A DNA stretch of 64,000 bases from Clusia tigrina (GCA_920105625.2 OV050030.1:427334240-427398239), one strand, 5' to 3'; shown: positions 47,001-60,517, counted from the first letter of the stretch. Translations and numbers: made by a program. Notes: generated by a model from the sequence alone, not told the origin.

Positions 47001-50000
47001 CTATGGTGGAATCACAGCAATTAGTAGCTCCAGGCTCTTGGAATAATTCCTGATGCACTGCTAAGAGCGAATCTATGTGACTAAACGCTTAAAATGGAAT
47101 ATGATTGGAGAAAGTGGGGTTGAAGGGGATTGCTGTTGCCTCATTAAACTGGTGCACCAGCTCTTGGTTGGAAAGAGGGGCTACTATTCTGTTGAATGCT
47201 TTTGAACCAAGTGATTTGAGCCTCTTTGATTGGGGGTGGCAAATTGTAAAACCTGTGACCAGATCTCCAGACATCTTCAATCTTGTGTCTCCTTTTCAGT
47301 CTGGCGTCAGTGCGGTCCACAGGTCTACAATAGTCTTAGATGCTATTAAAGAGGCCCATGGGAAGGAGTGCTGAAACTGCTCTGTCGTTCAGGTTGCTCT
47401 AAAGGTTTTGACACTGTCAACGATTCTCTACTCAGTCAGGACCTTCACATCTACTTCGTTTTCTCTGTAACTGCTGTGAAGCTGCTCAAGAGTTATTTAG
47501 GGGGCCCTCCCAGAGAGTTGTCTAAATATTCCTATATAGATAGTGACTGCAATTGGTCCTGTCTTGTTTAATATATTTATGCTTGTCTGTTTGTAGTAAG
47601 GATATCAGTCATGCCAAACTGCAGCTTCATCTTTCACACCGATTTGATCTCACTGATAAATTGTGTGCCTCAGCTAATGATGATTGCGCAGATCTACTGG
47701 GAATCTTGGATGCTGACACTGGGATTAACTCTAACATATCTGTTCCCTACATGCTCCCTTCTGCCACAATATTGCTGACATGGAATAATTGGTGGTGCCT
47801 TTCACAACCTTGCAATGCAGCAATTGAAACACCAAAGAAAATGTGGGCCCAATTACCAGGTCCAAAATAACAATTCTGGAGTGGACTGAGTTCCGTTTAA
47901 GTTACAAGTTGCTTGCAAGAGTGCCACGGGTTCTCCACTCTCCAGCTTAGTTGTGACTCTGGTGGGGTTTATGCAAAGTTTTGAACGTGTGAGGTCCTTG
48001 GAATAAGTTCCAAATCCAATGAATATGTCGGAACTTTAGCAGAGATATTTGCCCTGGCATTTATTTCTCTTTCCTGAAGAAGGGTGCCAGCCTTCTATTA
48101 CAGATAAAGTGACATTTTCCTTAGAGAACTCACCTGTTCCTGTTGGTAGAACGGTTGGAACTGCGTCATTTGCTTGGCGTAGACTTTGCGTAGTAAATTG
48201 AGGGGATGCTTCACTGCGTGCACGTAGGTGGTCAGCTTCTGCAGGCTGCTCTCAAACTCCGCGTTTAACTGGCGATAGTCGGGCAGCAGCGCTTCCAGCT
48301 GCTTCAACAGATTTTTATCCAACCACTTGAAATGGAGCAACAGTTTGTCGACCACATCCCTGTTGAAGTCCCCGTTCAAGAAAAGCTTTGTCGCCGAGGT
48401 CTCCAACAGACGGTTGAACCACTGGCAGCTGGTGATGAATTGCGCAAAGCTTTGCAGATCAAATGCTCCCTGCCTTATGGCCGCAGGTAGCACCTCCCGC
48501 AGCTGTGCCAAGAAGTTGGCCAAGTGCTTGAGAAACTCGTTGTTCAGTTTGTCGGTTATCAGTTGGCTGGCCACCGATTGCGAGTAGGTGAGAGCGTCCA
48601 GTTTGTGTAGCTTTGTCATGGTCTCGTGCGGAATGTCCTTAAGCAGCAACTGGACGATGAGCAATGAACTCAAGCGGAAAGTCTGCTCGCTCTCGGCACA
48701 GTAGCGTATGCGTGGATACAATCTCTGATTCCAGGGCAGTTGCTTCGATGCGATTGTGAAATGCTGCTGGAATTCCTCCACGCATTTGTAGAGTTGGCTG
48801 GAGAGCCTCTGGAGTAAGGGCTGTTTCGCCAGCAGTTTCTCCAGATATAAGCTACGCAGTTGCACATCGGCCATGGTGCTCGTATCGTACAGCACATAAA
48901 TGTAGAACTTCTGCAGCTGCGCGGAATCCACTCCAGTGAAATTGAGTGCCTCAAACTCGGTCAGCACTGCTGCGAGCGCCTCCTGCGGCACGTGGCTATG
49001 CTGCAGCAGCACTTTCAGTGGCTCCACTTGCAGTTTAATCAGAGTGGTCTCGTTGAGCTCATTGCAATTCAACATCATGTTGGCGAGATGGTCGTGCGCA
49101 ACGGCGCTAGCGGAGCTGGCAAACTTCTTCGTCTCATCCAACACAATTTGGCGCAATTTATTCTGATAGAATTCCAAACCGTAACCCATCAAATCCACAT
49201 TGCAGGAGTACACATACACCTCCATGCCGCTGACATAAATGGCTCGTTCCAACGCGTATCCAATCCGATTGTACGAGGCAGTCAGGAAGGCGCATTGCGT
49301 CAGCTGCGATATGTTGACGTAGCTGATTTCCGTGAGGTGTGCCATGCGTCTGTGTATCTCGATGAGGCAATTGATGGCAGCTATGTCGCGCACCCCATGC
49401 GAGTGCACTATCATCCTCATGTCGTCCACACTGTAGGCGTCCTTCGTTAACGCCAATTCGACGCAACGATTGCGCATGGCTCGCGACAGCTCCCCGTTTT
49501 TGGGGTCGATGGTGAGGAAAGCTCTGAAGTTGGGTGATTTATGCACAACCTCGGCGGTGTCGTTGGCCGAAACACCCTTCTCGGATATGAGCAAAGAGCC
49601 GTTGGGTTCGAAGACTGGATTCAAACGGTCCAAGACGGCAGCAGAGCAAAGATTCACGTGCTCCAGTGCTATGTACTCGCCGCTTTTCAGCGATTTCACT
49701 ATTACAGAATCGACCCACTCGAAGGCTCCGCCGGTGTTCAGAGACTCAGCGTGGCGTGTGTGGTTCTTGAGGACCAGCAGCCGTTGCTGCTGCTGAGCCA
49801 GCACTGCTCGAAATGAGGTCGGAGTGTTCTTTAAAAGGGGAGCGCTCTGCAGTTTTTCAATGACATTGTGGAGCAGAAGAATGCGTTGACGATATGTGGC
49901 CAGCTCTGCAGACATGCCAGTATCATGATTGAGTTCTGGAAGAGGAAATTTCCTTACCAAAAATCGGTGCATTCGCTTAAAGCCACTTACCTGGGCGAGT

Positions 50001-53000
50001 GTTCGCCAAGACCGTGTACTGACTCCACGCGCTCAACAACTCAGCCACTAGTTCAACGAAGGGAGCCTCTTCCAAGCACAGGTTTTGCACATACGCCAAA
50101 AACACGCCCTCCACCCGTTGTGATATCTCCTCCAAATGCCGGTTGAGGTCGATCTGGAAGAGAACGCGGTCAACAAAAATGACAAAATGAATGCAATTGA
50201 ATTGATTACCTGCTGGAAACTGCCAGTCACCGAATCGTCGATGTTGTCCGTGTGGCAGACTTGATTGGAGAGCGTGCACAGGACGTCGATTAACTTCGTT
50301 TTGCCAGTGTCTGTGGCTCCGCACAGCAACACCGGCTTCTCTATGTGCACACATTCGACTATGTGCTTCAGCATTTCGCGTTGGGACGACAGCAAGACCG
50401 GCGCCTGCTCCTTGCTCTTGTATGCCCGTAAAGCCTGCGTGGCGGCTGCACGTGGCAGAACGATGTCATTCAGATAGATCGCCTCAGCAGTCCAGTAGAG
50501 CGACACATCCTCGGACCAGGCGTGCAATTGCTCAGCGTCACAACTGAATACCTTGGCGAATGCGTTGCGTATGAAGAGCTTGTCTTGTTCGGAGCGCATG
50601 CGTTGATAGTACACCAGCTTCATGCGTTCGTACAGGGTCAGCAGAAAGCGTTGGAAGAGCTGCTGGAACGCAGCAGTAGTATCCGGCGGAGTAGACGCAG
50701 CGGATGGGAAATAAAACTTCGTCTCGGTATTTACGAGCAGTTCGCACCAGCGCAGAATGTCACGCAAGTTGATCTCGTAGGGGCCACCCTTGTATCCAAA
50801 CTCCATGTCCGCAATGCCTTTATCCAGCAGCTCGGAGAAGCTCACCAGTCGGTCGGACAAGTCGAACGTTAGGTCGGGTTGCTCGAGCTGCTGCTGGTGT
50901 TTGTCCGCTTTCGCAATTGCTGCATAGAGATGGAACAGATTCTGCTCAGGGACCACGCATTTCTGCAGCAGAGCAGCAAATTTGTCACGGATCTCCTGAA
51001 AGGCAGCCTGGTACCTGCCATTTACCACGTGCAGCAAATCGGCCGTGGTGAGTTTGCGCAGGTAAACCTTGTTGAAGCGGTTCAGGAAGGATTGCGGCAA
51101 GCCCTTCCGGCCGTCGCCTTGTTTCAGCGGGTTCTGGCAAGCGAATATTCTCGTCTGCTGACTCAGCACAAACGTTTTATTCAATTCCGGTATGTAGACC
51201 TCGCCACGATGGTCCAAGATGGCGTTCAAGCCCTCCAACACTGACTGAGGCGCCAAATTCAGTTCATCGAGCAGGATCCAAGTGTTGTCAGCCTTCAGGG
51301 CGGCCAATAGGGGCCCATCGCGCCATACAAAAGAGCCCACATTTGACGCACTCTGGTCGGCCTCTGTGTCTGGGCAACCGAAGGCATGGTCCTCGGCTGG
51401 CAGGTCGGTGCCAAATAGATCAGCCAAGTCGGTGTGCTCGCACAGGTTGATGCGCACTATGTCGTAGCCAATGGCTTGAGCAATGTTCTCCACAATGGAC
51501 GTTTTGCCTACGCCCGGCGGTCCCTCCAGCAGCACCGGTTTCCTTAGCGACAGAGCGGAGAGCAGACGAAACAGGTTCTGTTTGGTAGTGGGGACATCAA
51601 ACAGGAAAGACTGCTCATCCGCTAACCTGGCGGCCGGATTCACGGCTATGAAGAAGGGTTGGATGCCGAAGTACTCGCCTTGGCGCACCACCTTCACTCC
51701 GCGCTTCTCCTGCAGTTCCGCGAGGGTGAACTTCTCGCCCAAAAGCACGTCCGCTTGCTTAACTGAAAATTCAATGATGTTGGCTTTTAAGAGTTCCACT
51801 TTCTCCGCTGTCACATGTGGCAGCATCTCGAAGGCATCCAGGAATATAGTTTCTAGACCGAAGATGGCCCTTTCCTGGAAGCTAAGGTGCGCATTCGTGA
51901 CCATATAGGTGGCCCATGCAAGTATGTCACGCACGGAATATTTGAATCTGTCCACCACGTCGCGTATGTGGAACACAATGTCCACCAGGTAAGTGGCCAA
52001 CTGAAGTATCTTCTTGTGGCACGCGTTGGGTTGCAGGTTCTCATGCATGCAGGTGCTGGCGATCTGTATGAGATCGTCTTTGGTGTCGGAAGCGTGGCAC
52101 CAAACTTCCGTGAAGCGATTGCGCAAGGCGGGCGACAGCTCCTTTTTGCCAAAGTCTCCGCCGGGATTCATGGTGGCCAGAAATTGAAAGCCATCCCGTG
52201 CTTGCACAACAAATTCCTTCGCCATCTCTGACTCCTCTCCAGAAACACCTCCCTTTTCGGCCAAAAGGACGGTTCGTTCCGGTTCCAAAATGCAGTTCAG
52301 ACGCTCCAGCACCGAGTCTTCGGCTAAGGAGATCTCATCAGCCATGAAATAGGAACCCTCCAGCATAGCTTGGATAAGGGGACCATCGGCCCATTCAAAC
52401 AGCTTCTTCGCCAACTTCTCACTTTCGCCGGATGGTTGCTCGGAAATGCCGCTTTCACGGTAGGGCCGTAATCCGCCCAGGAAATCAGCACCTTCCGTGT
52501 GCATGTGACAGTTTAGAATGCGCAGCTTCACCGCATGCATGCTGGCCAGTATTTGGCAGATGGTAGTCTTGCCACATCCCGTGGGTCCGACCAGCAGCAC
52601 TGGCTCATTGAATTGCAACGCTTTTGCCGTCAGCACAGCCATGCGGGTCAGGTTTCTAGTCCAAACAATGTCCGTGCGCTGCGTGTAGGCCTTGACGGCC
52701 ACTATAATGTCCTTGGTGACTGGAGAGCTCTCCTGATCCGATTGAGCGTCGAAAAGGGTGGCCAAATTGATGTTTTTCCTGAAGTTCCTGAAAAGCGCCT
52801 CTTCGATTATTTCAATTTCGATGTCCGTGCGCACTTTGGCCGATAATACAAGGTAACCTTCCTCTATGAGATGCTGATTCCAGTCGTACTTCTGATCTTC
52901 CAGCAACTTCTTGTCCGCGAAAGTGTACCGGTTGCCCCAGCGGAACAGATCGCGCAACGTGAACACATTCTTGCTGGTGGTCTTCCGGTTCTTCTGCAGA

Positions 53001-56000
53001 TCCGACATGCACATCACCATCTTCTTGGCGTATGAGGCCGGTATTTGGCAGCGCTTCTCCAATATGATCTCCAATTCGTTGCGTGGAATGTCCGAGAAGT
53101 GCAGTTCGATGAAGCGATTCTTAAATGCTCGAGACAGCGTCTTTCGACCGCCATACAGACCGGGGGGATTTTGCGTAGCAAAGAGCATGAAATTGGCATG
53201 AGCCTTGACGACAGTCTGAGTCTCGGGTATGAACAGCTCACGGTTGTCGTCTAGGACGCGATTCAGCGCTTCGAGAATGTCCGTGGAAGCCAGGTTCAAC
53301 TCGTCCAATATGATCCAAAAACCGTTGCGCATGGCCTGCACCAGCACGCCCTCTTTAAATGTGAAGCCACTGGAATCGGCGACGTACGTGCCAATGTACT
53401 CCTGCAGGTCGGTGTGTTCGTGGTTGTTGATACGCAGGCAATGATTACCACTGCACTTAGCCACGTACTCGATCAGACTAGTCTTGCCGGCACTGGTGGG
53501 GCCTTGCAGCAGAATGGGCAGTTTGCCAATCGAGATGATGCGAGACAAGTCCTTCAAGTTCTCCTTGACACTGCTGGTCAGAATGTAGTTCGAGCACTCT
53601 TGCAGTGGTTTGGGGCCCTGCTCAATCCAGTATCCCTCGAAGTTGAGGTAGTTCTCTCCGGGCTTGGGGATGCCCTGCTTCAAAATTGCCTTGGCGTTGC
53701 TCAGCATAGCGTCCTTTATCAATTGCAGCACCATACTGTGAGAGGTCGGGTCGAGTTGGGTCAGGAAACTCAGGCAGAAGCTTTCGTAGAGGTTGCGCTC
53801 AATGGAACCGCACAGATTCTTGGCGCATATGCGTAATGATCGACAAAGCGTACGCAGAGAGTACACCGGCCGATTCCCAAGGCCATCGTTGAGCTCCAGA
53901 TGCGACAACTCTTTCAGTCTCTTGTATAGTTTCACGATATGGGTGACGCTCTTCCTCTGAATGCCGGTGCTGTGCAAATAGTCGCTGATGAGCAGAGTTA
54001 AATCTGCGTCTGTGGTCAGCTCGTCGGCAAAGAACTCGGTGAAGCGGTTGCGTATGCCCACTGGCAGATCTTTTTTGCCAATGTCTGTGCTGGGATTCAT
54101 GCAGGCAAAGATACGGAAGTCCGGATGCCTCTTGACTGGGGTAAAGTCCCCCTTCTCCAACAAAACCACAGAACCGTCTGGCTCCAGAATTGTGGACAGG
54201 CACTCGAGCGTCTCCGCCGTGGCCAAGTTGATTTCGTCCAGCAGCACCCAGTCGCCATTTTTGATGCAATTCACCAGCGACCCAGGAATGAACGCAAATG
54301 AGATGTTGATAGATTTGGCCAACTGGGAGTTGAGTTTCAGGAGCTTTACTTTGAGCGCATGCCAGCGGGGCAACAGCTCCAACTCCTTTGGCCTCAATTC
54401 GTCTTGTTCCTGCTTTTCGAACACGGAATTCACTATTTTGATCATCAGTTTTATGACTATCGAAAACTTCCCTTGGTTGTAGCAGATGGCGAATTTATTC
54501 AAGAAAACTTCGTTCTTCGCTTGATTGAAGGTCTTGCGGAAGAGCAGCTCGAACTCCGAACGGATTGGGAAGATCACGTAAGTTAAATCGACCGGCTTGA
54601 AGCCGCCCACCAAATCGGATACGTCGGACTGGTTGTTCATATTCACCACCACCAGTTTATGCCGTGTACGTTCAGCGAGATACTGAACCGAGGACGTTTT
54701 GCCCACTCCAGTCTCACCGACTAGGAGTACGGGTTCAGAGTGCGCCACGCAGACCGTAATGCGCTCGAGTATGCAGGAGGCCATGCGCGTGAAGGAGAAT
54801 GTGCTTGAAGATTTTCTCGGAGCGGCTTTAAGCAGCGACATTTCAGTATTGCGAGATAGTTTTTGTCTTTTTACAGACTGAGCGTCGGCATGGTCTTCCT
54901 CATCATTTTCGTGCTCTTCGTCGATATGCCATTTTGCGAAAAGCTCTGCGCGTCCCACTTTAATCCGATCACAGTCGATTTGCACTTCCGGCTTGTATTG
55001 CTCTGCGAAGGTCTCACAACGCGACTGAATGATGCCCAACTTTGCGCCGATGCTCGTGATCAGTTTGGTCTTTTCCTTGCCCTGCGGCAGATACGAACAA
55101 AACAAATCAACTGCATTTTGGAAGACGAAATAGGCGCATTCGGTGCTGGTGACATTGAACATAGGATTCGAGCGTTGACACAGTTTGACCAAATCGCGAG
55201 TGGACACCAAACGACCGGAGTTGGGCACGGACGACAGAGAGACCTGCTCAAAGGGCAGAGCTACGTACTGCTTCGTGGTATCAGCCTTGTCGCCGGTTTC
55301 CTGCTGACGTAAATTGTCAGCTGCTGCATGATTCCCGCTGGAAAATGTTAGGAACACATCCACAATGCGGTTGGCTACGGTGGCTAACTTGGGGTAAGTG
55401 CTGCTGACGACTTGGCACAGTTCGTTGCGTGAGAGTGGCAGAATATTCACGGTGTACAGATATTTCTCGAGCAGGGAGAACAGTGACTTTTGCGCAGAGT
55501 TTGTAGAGGATTTGTTGGTCCTAAGGAAGAAAATTCATCATTATTTATTAATTAGGCTTATAACAGTTCAACACAAACTTTATTACAAATATAAATAGAA
55601 CTTTCGCTGAGTATAGCAGTGCCGGATCTTGTGAGTTTGCAGAGGTTTTAGGTAATTTGTTCGGTGGATCTAATGAATTTATGTAAACGCTTCAATATTT
55701 TCAGTGATGGGCCAATTTAAGAGTTCAATGGGAGTCGGCAGAGACAGAAACATTTCATATCCTTACAATCATTTCTCTATAAAATGAGTACATCTAAAAA
55801 TTAGTACTTTGTACACCTAAAATTTGCCTTCAAGATAATTTAAACCAATCAAGGTTTATCTAGCGTGATAAAAGAGAAGTCTGGAAGATGTTAGCCCAAT
55901 TGAAATACCATGAATTGAGGGACGTGGTTTTGGACATGTACAAATCCAACTGACTGAGGAGAAAAAAGTGGATTACCTATTATAAAAGTGTTCCTAGTGA

Positions 56001-57783
56001 GGGTATAACACGAAGAGAGCATTGTTGAAACTATAGGAAATATTTAACTTTTTTCAAGATATCCCAGCCTGGAATTATCCTTACAGATATTGATAATATT
56101 GAGCCATCATCAACATACCTGACGGTCACGAATAATTGAAAGCCAGGCGCAATTTTCACGCAATCTCTGAATCCCGGCACACTCAAGAAGTCGTTTTCCA
56201 ATAGGCCACTTAAGATGGTGTAAGTATCTTGGGTGGCTGAATCCAGATCCTCCAAGAGCAGCCAATACCCGTTCAAAACAGCCTAAATTAAGCAAATGTC
56301 TATACAAATTACGCACTAGATGATATATGAGCAGGTAAATACCTGAGTCAAAACACCAGGCAACCAGATGAATTCGCCAGGAACGTCAGTGCAACGGTAT
56401 TGACCCAAAAGCATTTTACTATCGGTCTGGTCGCCCAGCTGTATACGCAGAAAGCCGTGCTTGTTAGCTTCCGTGTTTGCATTCATGTCCAGGACTTTTT
56501 CTAACGACTCTAAGGAGTTCAAATCACCTCTTCTCTTACTACCAATGGATACCTTGTCTTTGGAGTTGGGTGTATGGTTCAATGTTCCCGCATTGTTGGC
56601 CTTGTCTTTAAGATTGTGCTGTTCAATTTCGTTCAGCTTGGGGCATATGCGACCCGTTTTACGTGCTAAATATTCCACAAGGGTAGTTTTTCCACAACCT
56701 ACCGGACCCGAGAGACAAACAGCCTTTCCGGTGGCGATACCCAGGCCTATGCTGCGCAGGTTGACTTTTGTAGAATCTACTTTGACAATTTTATCATACG
56801 AGCCATCAGTTTCTGCGTAGAACTTATAATTATCCTTGTTGAAAATGGGCAAAAGAACTCCTTCAACGTTTGTCACCAGATCCGAACAGAAGCTTAAAGT
56901 GATCACTTTATCTGCTGCCAAAGCAGATGCGCTGGGTGCCTCTCCGACAGCACGTGGTGAACCACTTTGCTCGCAATCAAATTGCAGCAGCACTTGCGGT
57001 GGAATGCTGTCATTCAAGGTGCCTAATTGCGTGGCAGACATATTCGTTAATATTGCAATGATGTGGTTGCAATATAGTTGCTTCAAATCGTGCGTGTTTT
57101 CGGTATGGAAGTGCTGCTCAACGAAAGTGGACCAATTCCAGAGTTCTTTAAAGAATACGGCATCCGAGCACAGCAGTTGATAGCAACATTTCACAATAGC
57201 GAGATCATCAATGGGAGGAGTGGTATTTTTTTTAGACTTCTTTGTTTTCGGTGTTGCATCTTCATTATCGGCATTCTGATATGGCGGAGGCTTGTTACGA
57301 AAGTACGTACTAGCATATCTGCAAATATAATTGTAATGATTGGAAATCAGATTTCACCATGAATTCCATTACCGTCTGGCATCTACAGATGAGCGCATCA
57401 GCTTCGCTAAGGCAATACACTTGCTTTGGTATTCATGAAAATAAGCTCCATCTATTTCCTCGTCACAGCGCATGCTGGAGGTGATAAGAAGCAGCAGATA
57501 CTCCTCAAACGCCACGGCGATGTGCTCCGTGAAGGCTGAATCGATCAGTTTTGCAGTCAGAAATGTTAAGAAGGATTCCACATTTTTGTCATTGTAAACC
57601 TGAATATATGTATATGAATATTTGCTTGTAAGAATTCTAATTTAATGCCATAAGAACTGTATTTACTTTCAATTGAAGGAAATCCTGGAGCACCCTGTTG
57701 TCGGGTTCGGTCACCCCGTGCAACGGCAGAAGCGCTAGCAAACGTTGCACAGAACAACGCATTTTATTTACACTGATTTCCAT
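38016..57783 (-). CDS. Mdn1: Midasin (MDN1/Rea1), giant AAA+ ribosome-assembly ATPase
   Basis: Fourteen coding exons, minus strand: 57783-57667, 57599-57373, 57318-56343, 56282-56119, 55520-50210, 50153-49991, 49935-48134, 46576-40040, 39977-39851, 39787-39325, 39259-39154, 39017-38412, 38348-38271, 38195-38016. This is 16857 nt and 5618 residues, close to human MDN1 in length. Six Walker A loops lie near residues 317 (GPVGCGKT), 763 (GETGVGKT), 1166 (GPTSAGKT), 1472 (GPTGCGKT), 1827 (GPPGVGKT) and 2227 (GATDTGKT). Walker B motifs are such as WVLLDEINLA and WILLDELNLA; the sixth is degenerate (YIALEHVNL). A long helical linker follows, then a D/E-rich tail (about 4695-5296) and a C-terminal MIDAS domain (DDSKSM near 5418; VLSDGR). 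Midasin pulls assembly factors (Ytm1, Rsa4) off pre-60S particles in the nucleus. Exons are unusually large, 6.5 and 5.3 kb. Confidence 0.96.
46577..48133 (-). other. Largest midasin intron
   Basis: Donor at 48133 (CAG|GTGAGT) and acceptor TTTTCAG ending at 46577. The intron is 1557 bp, against 50-130 bp for most others in this gene. The excess is explained by the retrotransposon remnant listed next. Confidence 0.85.
46800..48060 (+). mobile_element. Decayed non-LTR retrotransposon (reverse transcriptase fragments), antisense in midasin intron
   Basis: Translated plus-strand pieces in shifting frames recall the jockey-like RT domain. In order they are: PFQSGVSAVHRSTIVLDAIK (47297-), then SKGFDTVNDSLL followed by SAVKLLKSYLGG (47397-), a VLFN-like segment near 47562, and KLQLHLSHR in place of the YADD-region segment near 47620. 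Frameshifts and stops break it, so it cannot make a working enzyme. The call rests on motif order seen by eye; the exact clade is open, and the outer boundaries are approximate. Confidence 0.6.
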
Positions 57784-58414
57784 TGTATATTCTTTCGTTT
57801 CACTATTTTTAATTATAAATTTGATTCAAACGAAGCTACATAAGGTTTAAACCTTATTTATTTTCTATTTGGTGCCAATTATATGTATTTTAAATAGCAA
57901 CATTCGCGCACGCTGCCGCAAAACAAAGGCCGGATTCTTAATGTAACAACAACAACAGTGCAAGCACGTGTGGATGAGTGAAGTGTTGTTAACACCCATT
58001 TTCCCCAAAGGGAAAAAATATGCTCAAAATTAATAGAGCTGTTTTTACTCCATATTAGCGAAAATCTTAAATGAAATGTTAGGTGCCACAAGCTGATCTT
58101 AGAACATATTTTTAAATATGTATATGTATTTAAAAAAGTATCTTTAGTATTATATATTATCACCTGTATTGTTCTCAAATTGCCAATGCGTGAACCTGCC
58201 TTGTTTTTCATGTGAAGCAGGCAACACTTTTTTCCCACTTTCAAAATCAGCTGTGTTTGCATGCGAAGAATTTGTTTGCTGTCAATTTAGTTTCGGTGAA
58301 CGCCTTTGGACTGAAAATTTGTTTATTTCTTTGCGCTGAAGTTATAAAACTTGGTTATAAAAACATCAATTAATTATTTTTGTGGCTCAGTGGTAATAGT
58401 AAGAATCGCCCACA
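57784..58414. promoter_or_regulatory. Shared divergent promoter region of midasin and DMAP1
   Basis: The start codons are 631 bp apart, facing away from each other, with no other gene between. The minus ORF at 57879-58262 has no domain. Neither a TATA box nor a clear initiator stands out, as is usual for housekeeping genes. Confidence 0.6.
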
Positions 58415-60435
58415 ATGACTGCAGATGTGCGAGATATTTTGGACATGGACAGGGCGAATACCCCTGAAGTGACACGAGAATCATTTCTGACCACCAGGAA
58501 GCGGAACTTTGAAAAGTAACTTATAGCGAACAACTTAATTATTATTGTATACAAATATTTGCTTTTAGAACAAAGGCCTCCTCTAAGCGACCTGAGGGCA
58601 TGCACCGCGAGGTGTTCGCTTTGCTCTACAATGATAACAAAGATGCGCCACCCTTGCTGCCTACTGACACAGGTAAGTGTGTTCGGTTGGAAATTACATG
58701 TTTTTTTAAATAATTTCTTTATTTCCGGCTAGCACTCGGTATCGGGTCCGGCTATAAACAGGTTAAAGCACGTTTGGGTATGAAGAATGTGCGCAAGTGG
58801 GTTTGGGCACCTTTTACGAACCCTGCACGCAAAGACGGTGCGGTCTTCCATCACTGGAAGCGCCATGCCGATGAGCCCGCCGAGTATCCATTCGCCAAGT
58901 TCAATAAACAAGTGCAAATCCCCGTTTACACAATGGTGGAGTACAACACACATTTGCGGACTCACCCACAAAAATGGAGTAAAGTGCAGACCGATCATTT
59001 GTTCGACTTGGCTCGACGGTAAACTAGAGAAAAGCCAGCAATCAAATTTAGTTCTAATTATTTACTACTTCTCGGTTATTAAATATTGCGCACAGCTATG
59101 ATTTGCGTTTCATAATAATGGCTGACCGCTGGGATCGCGCCCTGTATGGAATGAAGTCTGTTGAAGATTTAAAGGAACGCTACTACGAAGTGTCTAATTT
59201 GCTGGCCAAATCCAAGGGGCAGATAAACGAAAAGAAAGCGTATCTATTTGATGCGGAACATGAGCGACGACGCAAAGAGCAACTGAAGAAACTGTTCGAA
59301 CGGACTACCCAACAGGTCGAAGAGGAACAAATGCTGTTGAACGAATTAAAGAAGATCGAAGCACGCAAGAAGGAGCGTGAGCGTAAGACACAGGACTTGC
59401 AAAAACTCATTTCACAGGCAGATCAGGCAGGATTTTTTATATAAAATATGATTACTATTTCTTAAAGTTAACATTTTTGAAATATTTTTCCCTTTAGCAA
59501 AGTGATGTTGCTGCCAACACACAGACTACTCGCAAATATGAGAAGAAACTGCATAAAAAGAAACTGCATCATCAACCCAGACCATCGAAAGTAGAATCCG
59601 TGGTGAATGCCATAGAGATAGGCAGCAGTGGCATTAAGTTTGCCGATCTGCGTGGTTCTGGTGTCTCTTTGCGCTCACAAAAGATGAAATTGCCTGCCAA
59701 TATTGGACAAAGAAAGGTGAAGGCGTTGGAGCATGCCATGCAAGAGTTCAATGTCGGTATGTGGCGACAAGTTCTTCTAAAAATTTTTATTTGTGCTGTT
59801 TTGGAAAAGTTATTCATATTTCAAGAATTATTATTCAATTCAATTGGAAAGGGTTGGTTCCATTGTCTGTCTAATGGACACGTAGCCCAGAAACTGCATT
59901 GCAGGAACCTGTTATATGATTGGCATTTAAAAGTAGTTATCGAAGTTGTGCGTAATCAATGCAGAAATATACGTTTAACAAACATGACGCAGTGTTATCA
60001 TACGATTTCTGCACTTATACGGCTTATAAACCAATATCACTTGATCCATCTTATCAGTCTATATAATACTTAGTGTTGTATGCAAAATTACTACTTCCTT
60101 GCTATATAATTATTGTTCCCTTTCTTTAGTGCCGTCTCCACCACCTACTGAAGATATATGCAACTACTTCAATGAATTGCGCTCTGATATGGTTCTTCTT
60201 TGCGAACTGCGCACCGCCTATGCCACATGCGTCTATGAAATGGAGAGTTTGAAGCATCAGTACGAAGCCGCGTGTCCTGGCAAGGTTTGTTTAATTGTGA
60301 CCCTGGCCTTCCGACATAAATTATATATATATATTTCTTAATTCACAGACTCTAAATATACCACCTTCCCTGAATCCAGTGGATCCAATTAAAACCGAAC
60401 CCATAGAGACGACGAATACATCCACCGCCGTCTAA
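58415..60435 (+). CDS. DMAP1: DMAP1 (DNA methyltransferase 1-associated protein 1), NuA4/TIP60 and chromatin subunit
   Basis: Seven coding exons: 58415-58515, 58569-58672, 58733-59018, 59096-59426, 59498-59756, 60130-60284, 60349-60435 (1323 nt, 440 residues). The start is MTADVRDILDMDRANTPEVT. The SANT/Myb-like region spans exons 3-4 (KWVWAPFTNPAR, then HLFDLARRYDLRFIIMADRW). It is followed by a charged coiled coil (about residues 195-270) and the DMAP1-type C-terminal part (GSSGIKFADLRGSGVSLRSQ, then VPSPPPTEDICNYFNELRSD). DMAP1 belongs to the TIP60/NuA4 acetyltransferase and SWR1-type histone-exchange complexes. The intron after exon 4 has no GT donor in any workable frame; CAG|GC at 59426/59427 (or nine bases earlier, after 59417) gives a GC-AG intron ending at 59497. 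Confidence 0.94.
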
Positions 60436-60517
60436 ACTAAACTGTAACGTTATTTTAAAATATTAGTAAATAATTCACATACTCATACATCTTCTCTAAT
60501 AAGCAACAAACTCCAGA

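Noticed and set aside
48860..49450. 196-codon plus ORF
   Set aside because: Antisense of a midasin exon with strong family similarity.
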